From assembly GCA_002328495.1 (NCBI GenBank), contig DCUJ01000008.1, positions 177,973 to 241,972 of the forward strand: a stretch of 64,000 bases of DNA. The letters run 5' to 3'. The stretch is from Sulfurospirillum sp. UBA2217 (GTDB taxonomy: Bacteria > Campylobacterota > Campylobacteria > Campylobacterales > Sulfurospirillaceae). The position numbers and the translations under genes were made by a program. This document shows positions 52,073 to 61,317 of this stretch, one piece after another. Under the pieces are notes generated by a model. The model saw only the letters and a list, made by a program, of their open reading frames with translations. It ran no database searches and was not told the DNA's origin. Each line of letters starts with the position of its first letter. Position 1 is the first letter of the stretch.

Positions 52073-54976
52073 ATGAAAGTTTTATTTCCCATGAAACATT
52101 TACTGGCAAAAATTTCTCTTCTTCAGGCCTTAATTGGGATGATAATTCTCTCTTTATTGGCACCTTTGCCCATTTTGCTGGGCACGTACGTTCATAGTGC
52201 GTACAAAGCCAAACAAGAAGTACTCTATGAAACTAATGTTAAAAAATTCAATCTTTCTTCTGAAATTTTCTCAGAATCTTTGTGGAACTATTATCCAGAA
52301 CTTGGGCAAAAACTCGTTGACCAACTGACGTTTGAACCTCATATTGTGAGTATAAAAGTGAGTGATACAGATAAGAAAGATTTTTTATATTGGGAAAGTA
52401 GCGATAAAAAACTAACTAAAGAAACATTTACATTTGAAAAAGCCTTAGAAAAAGATGGTCGCATTATTGGCTTTTTTGAGATGCACTTTAGAAAACTTGG
52501 GGTGCTAGAGTCGGTCATCAATGATATGACATTGTTTGGCTCTATTTTAGTCTTGCAAGCTATTTTCTTAATAGTGATTATCTCCTTAATCTACACCTAT
52601 AAAGTGATGCGTCCCATCCGACGTTTGGTTGAAGATGCTACGTTATTAGCAAACCAAAAACTCGAAACACCTTTTGTCTGGAATGACCACGATGAGATTG
52701 GTGTTTTGGGGGTTGTCTTGGATAAAACACGCCTCAAACTTAAAGAACTTTTTGAAAATCTCAAAGGCGAAAATGAACGGCTTGAAGAAAAGGTCAAGCA
52801 ACGTACCCTTGAGTTAGAACGCACCTGTCAGTACAAATCTGAATTTTTAGCCAATATGAGCCATGAAATTCGCACGCCTATGAATGCTATTATGGGTATG
52901 ACACACTTGATGAGTAAAACAGCGATGAATGTCACACAGTTGAATTATGTCACCAAAATCAAAGAAGCCTCTTCGGTACTTCTCACCGTTATCAATGATA
53001 TTTTGGATTTTTCAAAAATTGAAGCAGGAAGAATGGACGTTGAGTCTGTTGCCTTTGATTTGCACAAAGAGCTGAAAAAAAGCATCTCCATTTTTTCTGT
53101 TTTAGCCAAAGAAAAAGAGATTGCATTTGAAGCTGATTTTATTCAAACCGACCGATTTTTCAGAGGCGATCCGCATAAAATCATGCAAATTATCAATAAT
53201 TTTTTAAGCAACGCTATCAAATTTACAGTAGAAGGAAACGTTGTTTTACATGTAGAAGAGCAGGTTGATAGTTCAAGTGAGTCTGCTTTGCTTGTTTTTA
53301 GCGTTAGCGATACGGGCATGGGTATTGAGTCGCAGAAGCAATCTTTGTTATTCCAAGCTTTTGGACAACTGGACGCTTCGATTACACGAAAGCACGGAGG
53401 AACAGGGCTTGGGCTTTATATCTGTACCCAATTAGCGCATATGATGCAAGGTAGTATTCGTGTGGAAAGTGAAATATCCAAGGGAAGTACGTTTTATTTT
53501 TCGCTCACCTTACCCATTGCTCAGGGCTTAGAGCTTCAGCAAGATAAAAATATGCAACCCTTTCAACCCTTGCACATCGCCTTGGTAGAGGACAATGCCG
53601 AACTTGCCTCTTGGCTTACCGACACCATTCGTTCCTTTGGCTTTTTTGTATCCACCTTTACAAGCAGTGATGATGTAAGTGGGGTATTGCAAGAACAAAC
53701 AAGAGCATTTGATTTGATGGTCATTGATTATGAGTGTGCGCAGAGTAACGGAGCACTTTGGTTTGAACTGCTCAAATCAAAAGTAACGACAGACTTACTT
53801 CCTAAGGTGTTAATGCTCTCTTGCGATGCGTCTTTAGAGTTTAAAAGCAAATTGCTAGGGTTTGGTATCAACACACTGCTTGCCAAGCCCATCAATCCTT
53901 CGATGCTTTACGATGAGATTACTTCGTTGTGTGATATTGTCACGCAAGAGCCTTTGTTTGACCCTTCTAAAATTGATTTGTCGCAAAAATCCATTTTGGT
54001 TGTGGAAGATAATGATATCAATTTAGAAGTAGCACTCTACCTCTTAAAAGAGACGCACATTCGTGTGGATGTGGCACGAAACGGCTTTGAAGCGGTGGAA
54101 AAAGTGAATGAAAAGGCATTTGATATTATTTTGATGGACATTCAAATGCCCTTAATGGATGGTTATGAAGCCACACGTATTATGCGTAATGAGTTGAAAC
54201 TCTCCACACCGATTGTCGCTATGACCGCTAATGTAATGCTTCAAGATATTGAAAAATGCCTCTCTATGGGAATGGATGCGCACATAGGAAAACCGTTTGA
54301 GGTCGAAGATTTTTATGGAACCTTGATGGAAGTCTTACATGTAAAGATGAAAGAGACATCGCTTAAAGAGAAGAGTGATGCGGTTGCAACATTTGCAAAA
54401 GAAGTTGCCATTGCAAAACTGGGTGGTAATGAAGCACTATGGAGAAAGATATTTTGCAGTTTTTATGAACAGCATGCGAGTGCACCTTTTAATCTTAAGG
54501 CCTTAATAGCAAAAGAAGAGCTGACAACGTTGGTAGATTATGTTCATACCCTCAAAGGCTTGTGTGGGACAGTTGGTGCTTATGCTTTAAACAAAGAGTG
54601 CGCGCATCTTGAGGCATTTTTGAAAGAGAATGGAAGTGTTAAAGCTCTTGATATTGAGCCTTTTGTGCAAGAACACACCGCATTGTTTCGTTGTTTAATC
54701 GCTGAATATGAAGTACAACTTCCACCATCATCTTCTCTCCTCTACGATAAAAACGACAATCACCATGAAGTGATGAGCCTTTTTGAGGGATTGAAAAATG
54801 CCTTTTTAAGCTCAAGTGTTTCAAAGGTTAATGAGCTTTTGGATGCTTTAGCCGCTTTCGAGCGTGTCACGGATATGCCAACATTTAAAGCAATGATTTT
54901 AGCCTCCAGTATGTTTGATTTTGATACCGCCCAAGGGCATTTAGAAACGCTTAAAAAGGAGCTGACCCATGGCTAA
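52073..54976 (+). CDS. Hybrid sensor histidine kinase with two receivers and an Hpt domain
   Basis: This 967-residue BarA-like kinase has TM1 (about 15-38), a periplasmic sensor (about 40-155), TM2 (about 160-182) and HAMP. HisKA has the phospho-His264 in MSHEIRTPMNAIMG. HATPase follows with NNFLSNAIKFT, DTGMGI and GGTGLGLYI. Receiver 1 (about 500-620) keeps VEDN, MVIDYE and LAKPI; receiver 2 (about 640-760) has VEDNDIN, LMDIQMPLMDGYEATR and GKPF. Hpt has VHTLKGLCGTVGA. A multistep phosphorelay is expected. The start may instead be the ATG at 52091. It overlaps the HD-GYP regulator gene by eight bases. Confidence 0.92.
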   Translation: MKVLFPMKHLLAKISLLQALIGMIILSLLAPLPILLGTYVHSAYKAKQEVLYETNVKKFNLSSEIFSESLWNYYPELGQKLVDQLTFEPHIVSIKVSDTDKKDFLYWESSDKKLTKETFTFEKALEKDGRIIGFFEMHFRKLGVLESVINDMTLFGSILVLQAIFLIVIISLIYTYKVMRPIRRLVEDATLLANQKLETPFVWNDHDEIGVLGVVLDKTRLKLKELFENLKGENERLEEKVKQRTLELERTCQYKSEFLANMSHEIRTPMNAIMGMTHLMSKTAMNVTQLNYVTKIKEASSVLLTVINDILDFSKIEAGRMDVESVAFDLHKELKKSISIFSVLAKEKEIAFEADFIQTDRFFRGDPHKIMQIINNFLSNAIKFTVEGNVVLHVEEQVDSSSESALLVFSVSDTGMGIESQKQSLLFQAFGQLDASITRKHGGTGLGLYICTQLAHMMQGSIRVESEISKGSTFYFSLTLPIAQGLELQQDKNMQPFQPLHIALVEDNAELASWLTDTIRSFGFFVSTFTSSDDVSGVLQEQTRAFDLMVIDYECAQSNGALWFELLKSKVTTDLLPKVLMLSCDASLEFKSKLLGFGINTLLAKPINPSMLYDEITSLCDIVTQEPLFDPSKIDLSQKSILVVEDNDINLEVALYLLKETHIRVDVARNGFEAVEKVNEKAFDIILMDIQMPLMDGYEATRIMRNELKLSTPIVAMTANVMLQDIEKCLSMGMDAHIGKPFEVEDFYGTLMEVLHVKMKETSLKEKSDAVATFAKEVAIAKLGGNEALWRKIFCSFYEQHASAPFNLKALIAKEELTTLVDYVHTLKGLCGTVGAYALNKECAHLEAFLKENGSVKALDIEPFVQEHTALFRCLIAEYEVQLPPSSSLLYDKNDNHHEVMSLFEGLKNAFLSSSVSKVNELLDALAAFERVTDMPTFKAMILASSMFDFDTAQGHLETLKKELTHG

Positions 54977-55988
54977 AGTCCTTGTCATAGATGACACCCC
55001 AGAATACATTACGATGCTCACATCGCTTTTGTGTGAATACGAAGTTTTTGCAGCTAAAGAGGGGAAAAAAGGGTTGCAACTGGCTGAAATGGTTCTGCCC
55101 GATTTGATTTTATTGGATATTAATATGCCCTCTATGACAGGCTATGAAGTGTGTCGTAGGCTAAAGTTAGTTAAAAAAGTACGTGATATTCCAGTGATTT
55201 TTCTTACCGCAAATGAGGGAAGCGATTTTGAAGAGATAGGTTTTAAGATGGGAGCGGTGGATTACATTTCTAAACCCTTTAATGCGACCGTATTGAAAGC
55301 ACGAGTAAAAACGCATGTTGATTTGTATCGCTTGCAATCCAGCTTACAAGAGCAAGTGGAAGAAGCTACGCAGGAGATTTTAAAGCTCAATCATGAAATT
55401 ACCTTTATTTCAGCTTCTATTGCGGAGATGAAGTCCAAAGAGACAGGGGCACATCTACGTCGCGTTTCTGAATTTTGCTACCTTTTAGCTAAATTTTTAG
55501 GGCACGATGAAGCAGAATGTGAAAAAATTAAAATGGCAGCGGTGTTACACGATATAGGCAAAGTAGGTATCCCCGATGAAATTTTAAACAAACCAGAAAA
55601 ACTGAGTTTGCAGGAGTGGGAAATTATGCAAACACACTCGCAACTAGGCTATAACATGCTTTTTGATTCAGAATTTGAATTAATGCGACTTGCGGCAAAA
55701 ATGGCACTTGAACACCATGAACGGTGGGATGGAACGGGCTACCCTTTGGAAAAAAAAGCGGATGACATCAGCATGGTTGGGCGCATTTGTGCGATTGCGG
55801 ATGTGTTTGATTCTCTGTTGGATAAGCGCGTTTACAAAGAAGCCTGGGACGAAGAGCGGGTAAGAGACTATTTTGTAGCGATGAGTGGGGTCCAGTTTGA
55901 CCCTGATATTACTGCGGTATTGTTGGAAAATTTTGATATGTTTATCTATACGTGGAAATCGTTACAGCGACTGAGAAAAAGCGTATGA
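54969..55988 (+). CDS. Response regulator with HD-GYP phosphodiesterase output
   Basis: This is a 339-residue protein. The receiver (1-120) has VIDDTPEYITML, the phospho-Asp in LILLDINMPSMTGYEVCRRL, a Thr in VIFLTAN and Lys in DYISKPF. A short coiled linker leads to HD-GYP (about 145-335) with AAVLHDIGKVGIPDEILNKP and HHERWDGTGYP. This should hydrolyse c-di-GMP when phosphorylated, presumably by the overlapping upstream kinase. Its stop overlaps the binding-protein gene (ATGA), forming a tight three-gene unit. Confidence 0.92.
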   Translation: MAKVLVIDDTPEYITMLTSLLCEYEVFAAKEGKKGLQLAEMVLPDLILLDINMPSMTGYEVCRRLKLVKKVRDIPVIFLTANEGSDFEEIGFKMGAVDYISKPFNATVLKARVKTHVDLYRLQSSLQEQVEEATQEILKLNHEITFISASIAEMKSKETGAHLRRVSEFCYLLAKFLGHDEAECEKIKMAAVLHDIGKVGIPDEILNKPEKLSLQEWEIMQTHSQLGYNMLFDSEFELMRLAAKMALEHHERWDGTGYPLEKKADDISMVGRICAIADVFDSLLDKRVYKEAWDEERVRDYFVAMSGVQFDPDITAVLLENFDMFIYTWKSLQRLRKSV

Positions 55989-56674
55989 GAATTGTACTTT
56001 TTTTAACGTTGGTATGTAGTACACTGTTTTCACAGGTTTTTACAGTCTATACGGAGCAATTACCTCCTTTTAATTTTATGGAAAATGGTAAAGTTATAGG
56101 CAGCTCTACCCGTTTATTAGAAGCCTTACTTGCAAAAAGTGGTCATACCATTTCGCATGGAAAAATTAATTTAGTACCGTGGTCAAGAGGCTATCATGAG
56201 GCATTAACCACGCAAAATACAATTCTTTACAGCATGGCACGAACCCCTGAGCGGGAAGATCTCTTCAAATGGGTTGGACCTGTCAACAAACTGACCATTG
56301 GTTTGATCGCTAAAAAAGCATCTCAGTTGGTTATTAATAAACCAGAGTGTTTAAATAACTATACGATTGCAGTTATGCATGATACAGCAGCCGAGAGTAT
56401 TTTAAAAAACTTAGGCATGAGACCAGAGCGGATGGAACGTTTTTCAAGCCCTTTGTCCCAAATTAAAAAACTCCATGAAGGGCGTGTGGATGCCATGGCA
56501 TTTGGGGTTGAGGGGATGTATCAGATGCTCTCAACCACTGGCATTGATCCTTCTTTATATGAAACAGTCTACATCTTAAAGCAGAGCGATTTGTATTTTG
56601 CATTTCATAAAGAGACCGATGATGCCCTTATCCAAAAATTAAATGAGCTTTTAAAAACAGTAGTACATTTTTAG
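55985..56674 (+). CDS. Periplasmic solute-binding protein family 3, coupled to sensor genes
   Basis: This 229-residue protein has a signal peptide (RIVLFLTLVCSTLFSQ) and SBP_bac_3 segments VYTEQLPPFNFMENGKVIGS, NLVPWSRGYHEALTTQNTIL, TPEREDLFKWVGPV and GRVDAMAFGVEG. It has no ABC permease partner; instead it is translationally coupled (ATGA) to the kinase/HD-GYP pair. It probably captures a ligand and presents it to the kinase periplasmic domain. I chose the ATG at 55985; the longer frame from 55952 overlaps the regulator gene and would bury the signal peptide. Confidence 0.82.
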   Translation: MRIVLFLTLVCSTLFSQVFTVYTEQLPPFNFMENGKVIGSSTRLLEALLAKSGHTISHGKINLVPWSRGYHEALTTQNTILYSMARTPEREDLFKWVGPVNKLTIGLIAKKASQLVINKPECLNNYTIAVMHDTAAESILKNLGMRPERMERFSSPLSQIKKLHEGRVDAMAFGVEGMYQMLSTTGIDPSLYETVYILKQSDLYFAFHKETDDALIQKLNELLKTVVHF

Positions 56675-56734
56675 GAAAATTTTAAGCTATCAAGAGTATA
56701 GTTTCGCTACATGTCAGTGTGTAAAGGAGCCCTT

Positions 56735-57016
56735 ATGCAAGTCAATGCAAATGCTATGATGTCCATGAGTAACTGGATGAATACCAATGCAAACAATGTC
56801 GCCAATGTGAATACGGAAGGCTTTACTGCGTCACGTACAACCATAACAAACGAAGGAAATTCTGTAGTGGCTCAGAGTTCAAAAACTGCCAGTGCTACTG
56901 ATCTTTCTAAAGAATTTACGGATCAAATTTCTCTTGAAAAATCATTTGAAGCCAATGCTCAAACCATCAAAACCAAAGATGACATGATAGGCTCTCTCTT
57001 AGACCTTTCTGTTTAG
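56735..57016 (+). CDS. Mini flagellar rod/hook-like protein
   Basis: This 93-residue protein joins an N-terminal rod motif (NANAMMSMSNWMNTNANNVA then NVNTEGFTASR) to a C-terminal rod motif (KEFTDQISLEKSFEANAQTI, then KTKDDMIGSLLDL), with almost nothing between. Both ends match FlgB/C/E/F/G terminal helices that coil together in rod and hook. The normal central domain is missing. It may cap, join or regulate rod assembly, or be a relic. The start is the ATG at 56735 behind AAAGGAGC. No other flagellar gene is in the window. Confidence 0.75.
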   Translation: MQVNANAMMSMSNWMNTNANNVANVNTEGFTASRTTITNEGNSVVAQSSKTASATDLSKEFTDQISLEKSFEANAQTIKTKDDMIGSLLDLSV

Positions 57017-58032
57017 AGAATTAACATCGCATCGCCGTAAGAGAAGAATCGATACTTCTTCTCTACCGCTTCTTCGTACAACTCCAATGTCTTTTCAATT
57101 CCAACAAAAGAAGCCACTAGCATAATCAATGTTGATTTAGGTAAATGAAAATTGGTCAAGAGATGATTGACTCTTTGTGGAAGGTTACACGGGTGTAGAA
57201 AAAGATTACACTGTCCTTCTTTTTCTTTCTTTCTTACATAATACTCAACTGTGCGTGTTACAGTCGTCCCTACGGCTAAAAGAGGCTTTGTAGAATCAAT
57301 ACACTTACATGTAAACTCTGGAATACGATAAATCTCAGCGTGCATAACATGTTCTTTGATATGTTCTGCTTCTACGGGTTTAAAGGTTCCTGCTCCAACA
57401 TGAAGCGTTAAAAAATGGGTCTCGTAGCGTGTTTTAAGCTCTTGAAACATGGATGGTGTAAAGTGTAATGATGCGGTAGGTGCAGCAACGGCTCCTTGTT
57501 TATCGGCAAACACACTTTGATAATCCACACTGTCTTCTTTTGTATCTTCGCGTTTAATATACGGAGGCAGGGGAATATGCCCAATATCTTCTAAAATATC
57601 AAACAGTTGTGTGGTGTGAATAGGTGCGTGATGATGAAAAAAAGCTAAAGTGCGCATTCCATCATCGTGCAGCATGGTAACCGTGGCAGATAAGCCTTGT
57701 TCAAAAAAAAGAGAGGTTCCTTCTTTGACTTTCCCTCTGATATACGCGGTGTAAAGATTGTTTTGAAGGGGTGTATTTAAAAGGATTTCTATCTCTCCAC
57801 CGCTCTCTTTTTTTCCAAAGAGTCTTGCTTTAATGACTTTTGTATCGTTAAGTACGATAGCCGTTTGGGAAGGAATAAAATCAAACAGATGTTTAAAAAG
57901 AGTGTGCGTTAAGGTTTGTGTTTGTCTATTCCAAACCAAAAGCCTCGCCTCATCTCTAGGTTCTATGGGATGCGTGGCGATAAGCTCTGGTGGTAAAGTG
58001 TAGTCGTAGGTTGATTTTAAAAGAGGGTCTAT
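57013..58032 (-). CDS. queA: S-adenosylmethionine:tRNA ribosyltransferase-isomerase, non-canonical start
   Basis: QueA makes epoxyqueuosine from preQ1-tRNA. The clear core includes TAIVLNDTKVIKARLFGKKE, SGGEIEILL, HVGAGTFKPVEAEHIKEHVM and LLTNFHLPKSTLIMLVASFV. The family N-terminus (KSTYDYTLPPELIATHPIEP then RDEARLLVWNR) lies upstream of the first TTG in frame. Between the upstream in-frame TAG and that TTG there is no ATG, GTG, TTG or CTG. The best start is an ATA at 58030-58032, nine bases after GAGG, giving 339 residues, the normal size. An ATT at 58039-58041 is the alternative. It starts four bases past tatC. Confidence 0.88.
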   Translation of the reverse strand: MDPLLKSTYDYTLPPELIATHPIEPRDEARLLVWNRQTQTLTHTLFKHLFDFIPSQTAIVLNDTKVIKARLFGKKESGGEIEILLNTPLQNNLYTAYIRGKVKEGTSLFFEQGLSATVTMLHDDGMRTLAFFHHHAPIHTTQLFDILEDIGHIPLPPYIKREDTKEDSVDYQSVFADKQGAVAAPTASLHFTPSMFQELKTRYETHFLTLHVGAGTFKPVEAEHIKEHVMHAEIYRIPEFTCKCIDSTKPLLAVGTTVTRTVEYYVRKKEKEGQCNLFLHPCNLPQRVNHLLTNFHLPKSTLIMLVASFVGIEKTLELYEEAVEKKYRFFSYGDAMLIL

Positions 58033-58036
58033 GGGC

Positions 58037-58813
58037 TTAATCCTCGTGTCTTTCTTCTTCTTTTTCTAAAATATCATCACTTGCATCTTCGGTTTCTTCG
58101 GGTGGAACATATGGATTAACCGCTTTTGCGACTAAAATTGAGACACCATAAAGAAAAATCAAAGGGGCAGCCATCAAAAATTGTGAAAGGACATCAGGGG
58201 GTGTTAGCATCGCTGCAAGAATGAATATAATAATAATGGCATAGCGAAAGAAATCTTTGAGTGCTTTATCGTCTACAAGACCTAATTTCGCAAAAAAGAA
58301 GATAATGACAGGAAGTTCAAAAGAGAGACCAAACCCAACCAGAATTTTTGTGAAAAAGCCAACATATTCACCAATGCTTGGAAGAGCCGTAAAAAGTGCG
58401 CTACCAAAGGCAATTAAAAATGCAAAAGCTAAAGGAACAACTACGTAGTAGCAAAACGAAGCTCCCATTAAAAACATGAGGGTTGCAGCACTGACAAAAG
58501 GAATGACTAAGCGTTTTTCATTGTCATAAAGACCAGGGGCAACAAAAAGCCAAAATTGCCAAAAGACAACAGGCAGGGCACAGACAAAACCTGCGAAAAA
58601 GGCTACTTTCATAGCAGTAAAAAAGGGTTCTTGCACACCAGTAAAAATAACATTACTTCCCTCGGGCAAGACTGCTTTTAGAGGAGCTATCATCCACGCT
58701 AAAATAGGTTGCCAAAAGGTAAAACAGACCAAAAACATCACAATAATCACCGATAATGAGATGGAGAGACGTTTGCGAAGCTCTGCTAAATGGGGTTTTA
58801 ATTCATCAAACAT
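58037..58813 (-). CDS. tatC: Sec-independent protein translocase TatC
   Basis: TatC (258 residues) recognises twin-arginine signals and with TatA/TatB exports folded proteins. It begins with FDELKPHLAELRKRLSISLS, the conserved ELRxR motif. It has the PFFTAMKVAFFAGFVCALPV loop, the VAPGLYDNEKRLVIPFV segment and six membrane helices. The tail is acidic (EETEDASDDILEKEEERHED). It overlaps tatB by eight bases; queA follows. This tatB-tatC-queA order matches what I recall of C. jejuni. Confidence 0.95.
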   Translation of the reverse strand: MFDELKPHLAELRKRLSISLSVIIVMFLVCFTFWQPILAWMIAPLKAVLPEGSNVIFTGVQEPFFTAMKVAFFAGFVCALPVVFWQFWLFVAPGLYDNEKRLVIPFVSAATLMFLMGASFCYYVVVPLAFAFLIAFGSALFTALPSIGEYVGFFTKILVGFGLSFELPVIIFFFAKLGLVDDKALKDFFRYAIIIIFILAAMLTPPDVLSQFLMAAPLIFLYGVSILVAKAVNPYVPPEETEDASDDILEKEEERHED

Positions 58814-59249
58814 GCGCTTTTTCCTCTATCTTAACGGCTTCCACAACGGTATTGGATGTAGATGTCGCTACAGGAGGCTCATCCATAGTGAAGCTGCGAT
58901 TGGTTGAAAAAGGTGATGCACTTTGCGTCACACTCGCTTCAATTTCTTTCAAAGAGTCATTGACGCTAGAAGTTGTTTTTTTAATCTCTTCGAGTTCATC
59001 AAAAGTGATGACTTTACGCGCACTGGTTGCTGCATCATCGAGCTTTTTTTTGTAAGTGAGTGCTTCTTCTTTAAGCTCTTGAATTTTCATCTCTTGTTCA
59101 AACGAGCTTTTGACATCATTGATACTGTTTTTAAAGGATTTGAAAAATTTGGCTACTTTAACCATGGCATCGGGAAGTTTATCGGGTCCTAAAAATAAAA
59201 TAGCAATAATGGCAATAATAAGGATTTCACTGAAGCCCATACCAAACAT
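58806..59249 (-). CDS. tatB: Sec-independent translocase subunit TatB
   Basis: TatB (147 residues) has the short N-terminal membrane helix GFSEILIIAIIAILFLGPDK, with the Glu and FLGPDKLP hinge of TatB, an amphipathic helix (DAMVKVAKFFKSFKNSINDV), and a long charged cytoplasmic tail. The tail is low-complexity at the end (ATSTSNTVVEAVKIEEKAHV). It hands substrates to TatC, encoded next with an eight-base overlap. tatA is not in the window. Confidence 0.92.
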   Translation of the reverse strand: MFGMGFSEILIIAIIAILFLGPDKLPDAMVKVAKFFKSFKNSINDVKSSFEQEMKIQELKEEALTYKKKLDDAATSARKVITFDELEEIKKTTSSVNDSLKEIEASVTQSASPFSTNRSFTMDEPPVATSTSNTVVEAVKIEEKAHV

Positions 59250-59336
59250 AAGACAACCCGCCTTTGTGTTGAAAATTTAGAGTTGGATTTTAGCTTAACT
59301 TTCATCAAACTAAGATAAATAAGCAGAAGTCTTGAG

Positions 59337-59342
59337 TATAAT
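59337..59342 (+). promoter_or_regulatory. -10 box of the second GGDEF-EAL gene
   Basis: CTTGAGTATAATAACC contains TATAAT, 27 bases before the ATG at 59370, in the spacer divergent from tatB. Confidence 0.55.
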
Positions 59343-59369
59343 AACCTAAAAGTAAGTTAAAGGAGTCTG

Positions 59370-61256
59370 ATGCGTATTGCTATAAGTACCTTTCGTATCG
59401 TCTTTATTTACACACTTTTTTCAGTACTTTGGATACTTTTTTCTGATTCTATTTTAGAGTTTTTTATTCACGATTCTTTGCAAATGAGTCTTATTCAGAC
59501 CTATAAGGGACTTTTGTTTATTGCGGTTACATCAGTATTGCTGTTTGTTTTAATTCGTAAGCAAATGCAACAGCTTTATGAGATGCAAAAAAAAGTCAAA
59601 GAGAAGCAACAGCGTTTAGAGTGCGTCCTTCAAGGGGCAAATTTAGGGTACTGGGATTGGGATTATGTGAGCAATAAGCAGTTAGTGAATGACCGTTGGT
59701 TAGAATTTTTAGGGCTTTTTAGGGCTGATATTGAAAACGATGTTACCGACTGGTCGCAGAGAATTCATCCTGAAGATATGCCCATAGCTCAAAAAGCGAT
59801 TCAATCGACCATCAAGAATGGGCAGCCGTATACTATTGAATTTCGAATGCGTCATACCAATGGAGAATGGGTCTGGATAGAGGGGTCTGGAGCAGTTGTG
59901 GCATGGGATGATACTGGAAAAAAACCGCTTAGATTGGCTGGAACGCATCGCGATATCAGCGAGCGCAAAAAAGCGCAAGAAGAGATTCAGTGTTTGGCTC
60001 TTCAAGACTCTTTGACAAAATTACCCAATCGTTATTTTTTAAAACAGCATTTGGTAACAGTGGTTGAAGTATCGTCTAAGAGTGCTTTTTTATTTTTGGA
60101 TTTAGACTTTTTTAAAAATATAAATGACCTCTACGGCCATTCGGTAGGAGATACGGTCATTCAAGAAACGGCAGAACGGTTTAAGGCGTGTTTGAAGGAA
60201 AATGATTTTATTGCTCGTGTGGGTGGAGATGAATTTGCCATCGTCACCAATGACGTTGAAGACCTTTCTATGCTCTCCAAAAGACTGATTGATGCTTTAA
60301 AAACCCCTTTTGATATTTTTGATGAAAAAGTGACATTGGGCGTTAGTATTGGTATAGCGTTATGTCCGAAAAATGGCAATACATTTGAAGAGCTTTTTAA
60401 AAATGCAGATACAGCGATGTATGTGGCAAAAAATAGTGGTAAAAATTGTTTTGCATTTTATGAAACGAGTATGACAGACGATATTTTAGTCTCCACAACC
60501 TTGGATAAGGAGATAAAAGAAGCGATTGAAAACGATGCATTTGTTTTGCATTTTCAACCCTTGATGGATATTCAAAGTGATGATTTGATCGGGGTAGAAG
60601 TTCTTGTCAGGTGGCAGCACCCTGAAAAAGGGCTTATTTTTCCTGGAGATTTTATTGGAAGGGCGGAAGAAACCTATGCGATTATTGCTTTGGGTGAGCT
60701 TATTTTAAAAAAAGCATTTCAGCAGATGCAACGTTGGGATGAAAAAGAACTCTTTGAGGGTATCATCGCTATCAACATTTCCAGTATCCAGATTGAGCAA
60801 GAAGATTTTATTCATCGTATTGAGACCCTATGCAACGAGTATAAGGTGGATGTATCGCGGATAGAATTGGAAGTGACGGAAAGTTTTATCATGAAAAATC
60901 CTGAGCACTCCGCACAAACATTGCAGAAGCTTAAACGTTTGGGCTTTAGCATCTCGGTGGATGATTTTGGTACAGGCTATTCGTCTTTGAGTTACCTCAA
61001 AACACTTCCCATTCATAAGCTTAAAATTGACCGTTCTTTCATTAAAGATTTACCTCACGATAAAGATGACCGCGCTATCGTGCGCGCCATCATTTCTTTG
61101 GCTAAAAACCTTGAGCTTGAAGTTTTGGCTGAGGGTGTTGAGACCAAAGAGCAAAAAAAGTTTTTAGTTGAAAATTGGTGCGACAGTGCCCAAGGTTACC
61201 TTTTTGCAAAACCCATGAATAGCAATGATTTTGAAGCATACCTCCGCAAAAACTAA
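59370..61256 (+). CDS. PAS-GGDEF-EAL membrane protein (c-di-GMP turnover)
   Basis: This 628-residue protein has two N-terminal TM helices (about 10-30 and 48-65) with a short loop. A PAS/PAC domain follows (about 85-200, ANLGYWDWDYVSNKQLVNDR, PLRLAGTHRDISERKKAQ), then GGDEF (about 205-365) and EAL (about 380-628). RVGGDEFAIV is intact but the I-site position reads KEND, so product inhibition is probably lost. The EAL motif is EVL (GVEVLVRWQHP), keeping the catalytic Glu. VTESF, DDFGTGYSSLSYLKTL and EGVET are present. It is transcribed alone, before purL. Confidence 0.92.
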   Translation: MRIAISTFRIVFIYTLFSVLWILFSDSILEFFIHDSLQMSLIQTYKGLLFIAVTSVLLFVLIRKQMQQLYEMQKKVKEKQQRLECVLQGANLGYWDWDYVSNKQLVNDRWLEFLGLFRADIENDVTDWSQRIHPEDMPIAQKAIQSTIKNGQPYTIEFRMRHTNGEWVWIEGSGAVVAWDDTGKKPLRLAGTHRDISERKKAQEEIQCLALQDSLTKLPNRYFLKQHLVTVVEVSSKSAFLFLDLDFFKNINDLYGHSVGDTVIQETAERFKACLKENDFIARVGGDEFAIVTNDVEDLSMLSKRLIDALKTPFDIFDEKVTLGVSIGIALCPKNGNTFEELFKNADTAMYVAKNSGKNCFAFYETSMTDDILVSTTLDKEIKEAIENDAFVLHFQPLMDIQSDDLIGVEVLVRWQHPEKGLIFPGDFIGRAEETYAIIALGELILKKAFQQMQRWDEKELFEGIIAINISSIQIEQEDFIHRIETLCNEYKVDVSRIELEVTESFIMKNPEHSAQTLQKLKRLGFSISVDDFGTGYSSLSYLKTLPIHKLKIDRSFIKDLPHDKDDRAIVRAIISLAKNLELEVLAEGVETKEQKKFLVENWCDSAQGYLFAKPMNSNDFEAYLRKN

Positions 61257-61317
61257 CTTTTAGTCTATTTTTTGTAAAATATCCCCATTTTAAACCACAC
61301 AGATAGGGCAAAACTTC

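Noticed and set aside
53550..53940. First receiver of the hybrid kinase as a degenerate domain
   Set aside because: The acidic pair, the phospho-accepting Asp in MVIDYE and the Lys in LAKPI are all present, so it may well be functional.
57013..57939. Short queA starting at the internal TTG (MVWNR...)
   Set aside because: It would remove the conserved N-terminal segment ending in EPRDEARLLV, which is encoded in frame just upstream.
59370..61256. EVL instead of EAL as a sign of lost phosphodiesterase activity
   Set aside because: The catalytic Glu and the other metal and loop motifs are kept, and EVL variants are known to be compatible with activity.
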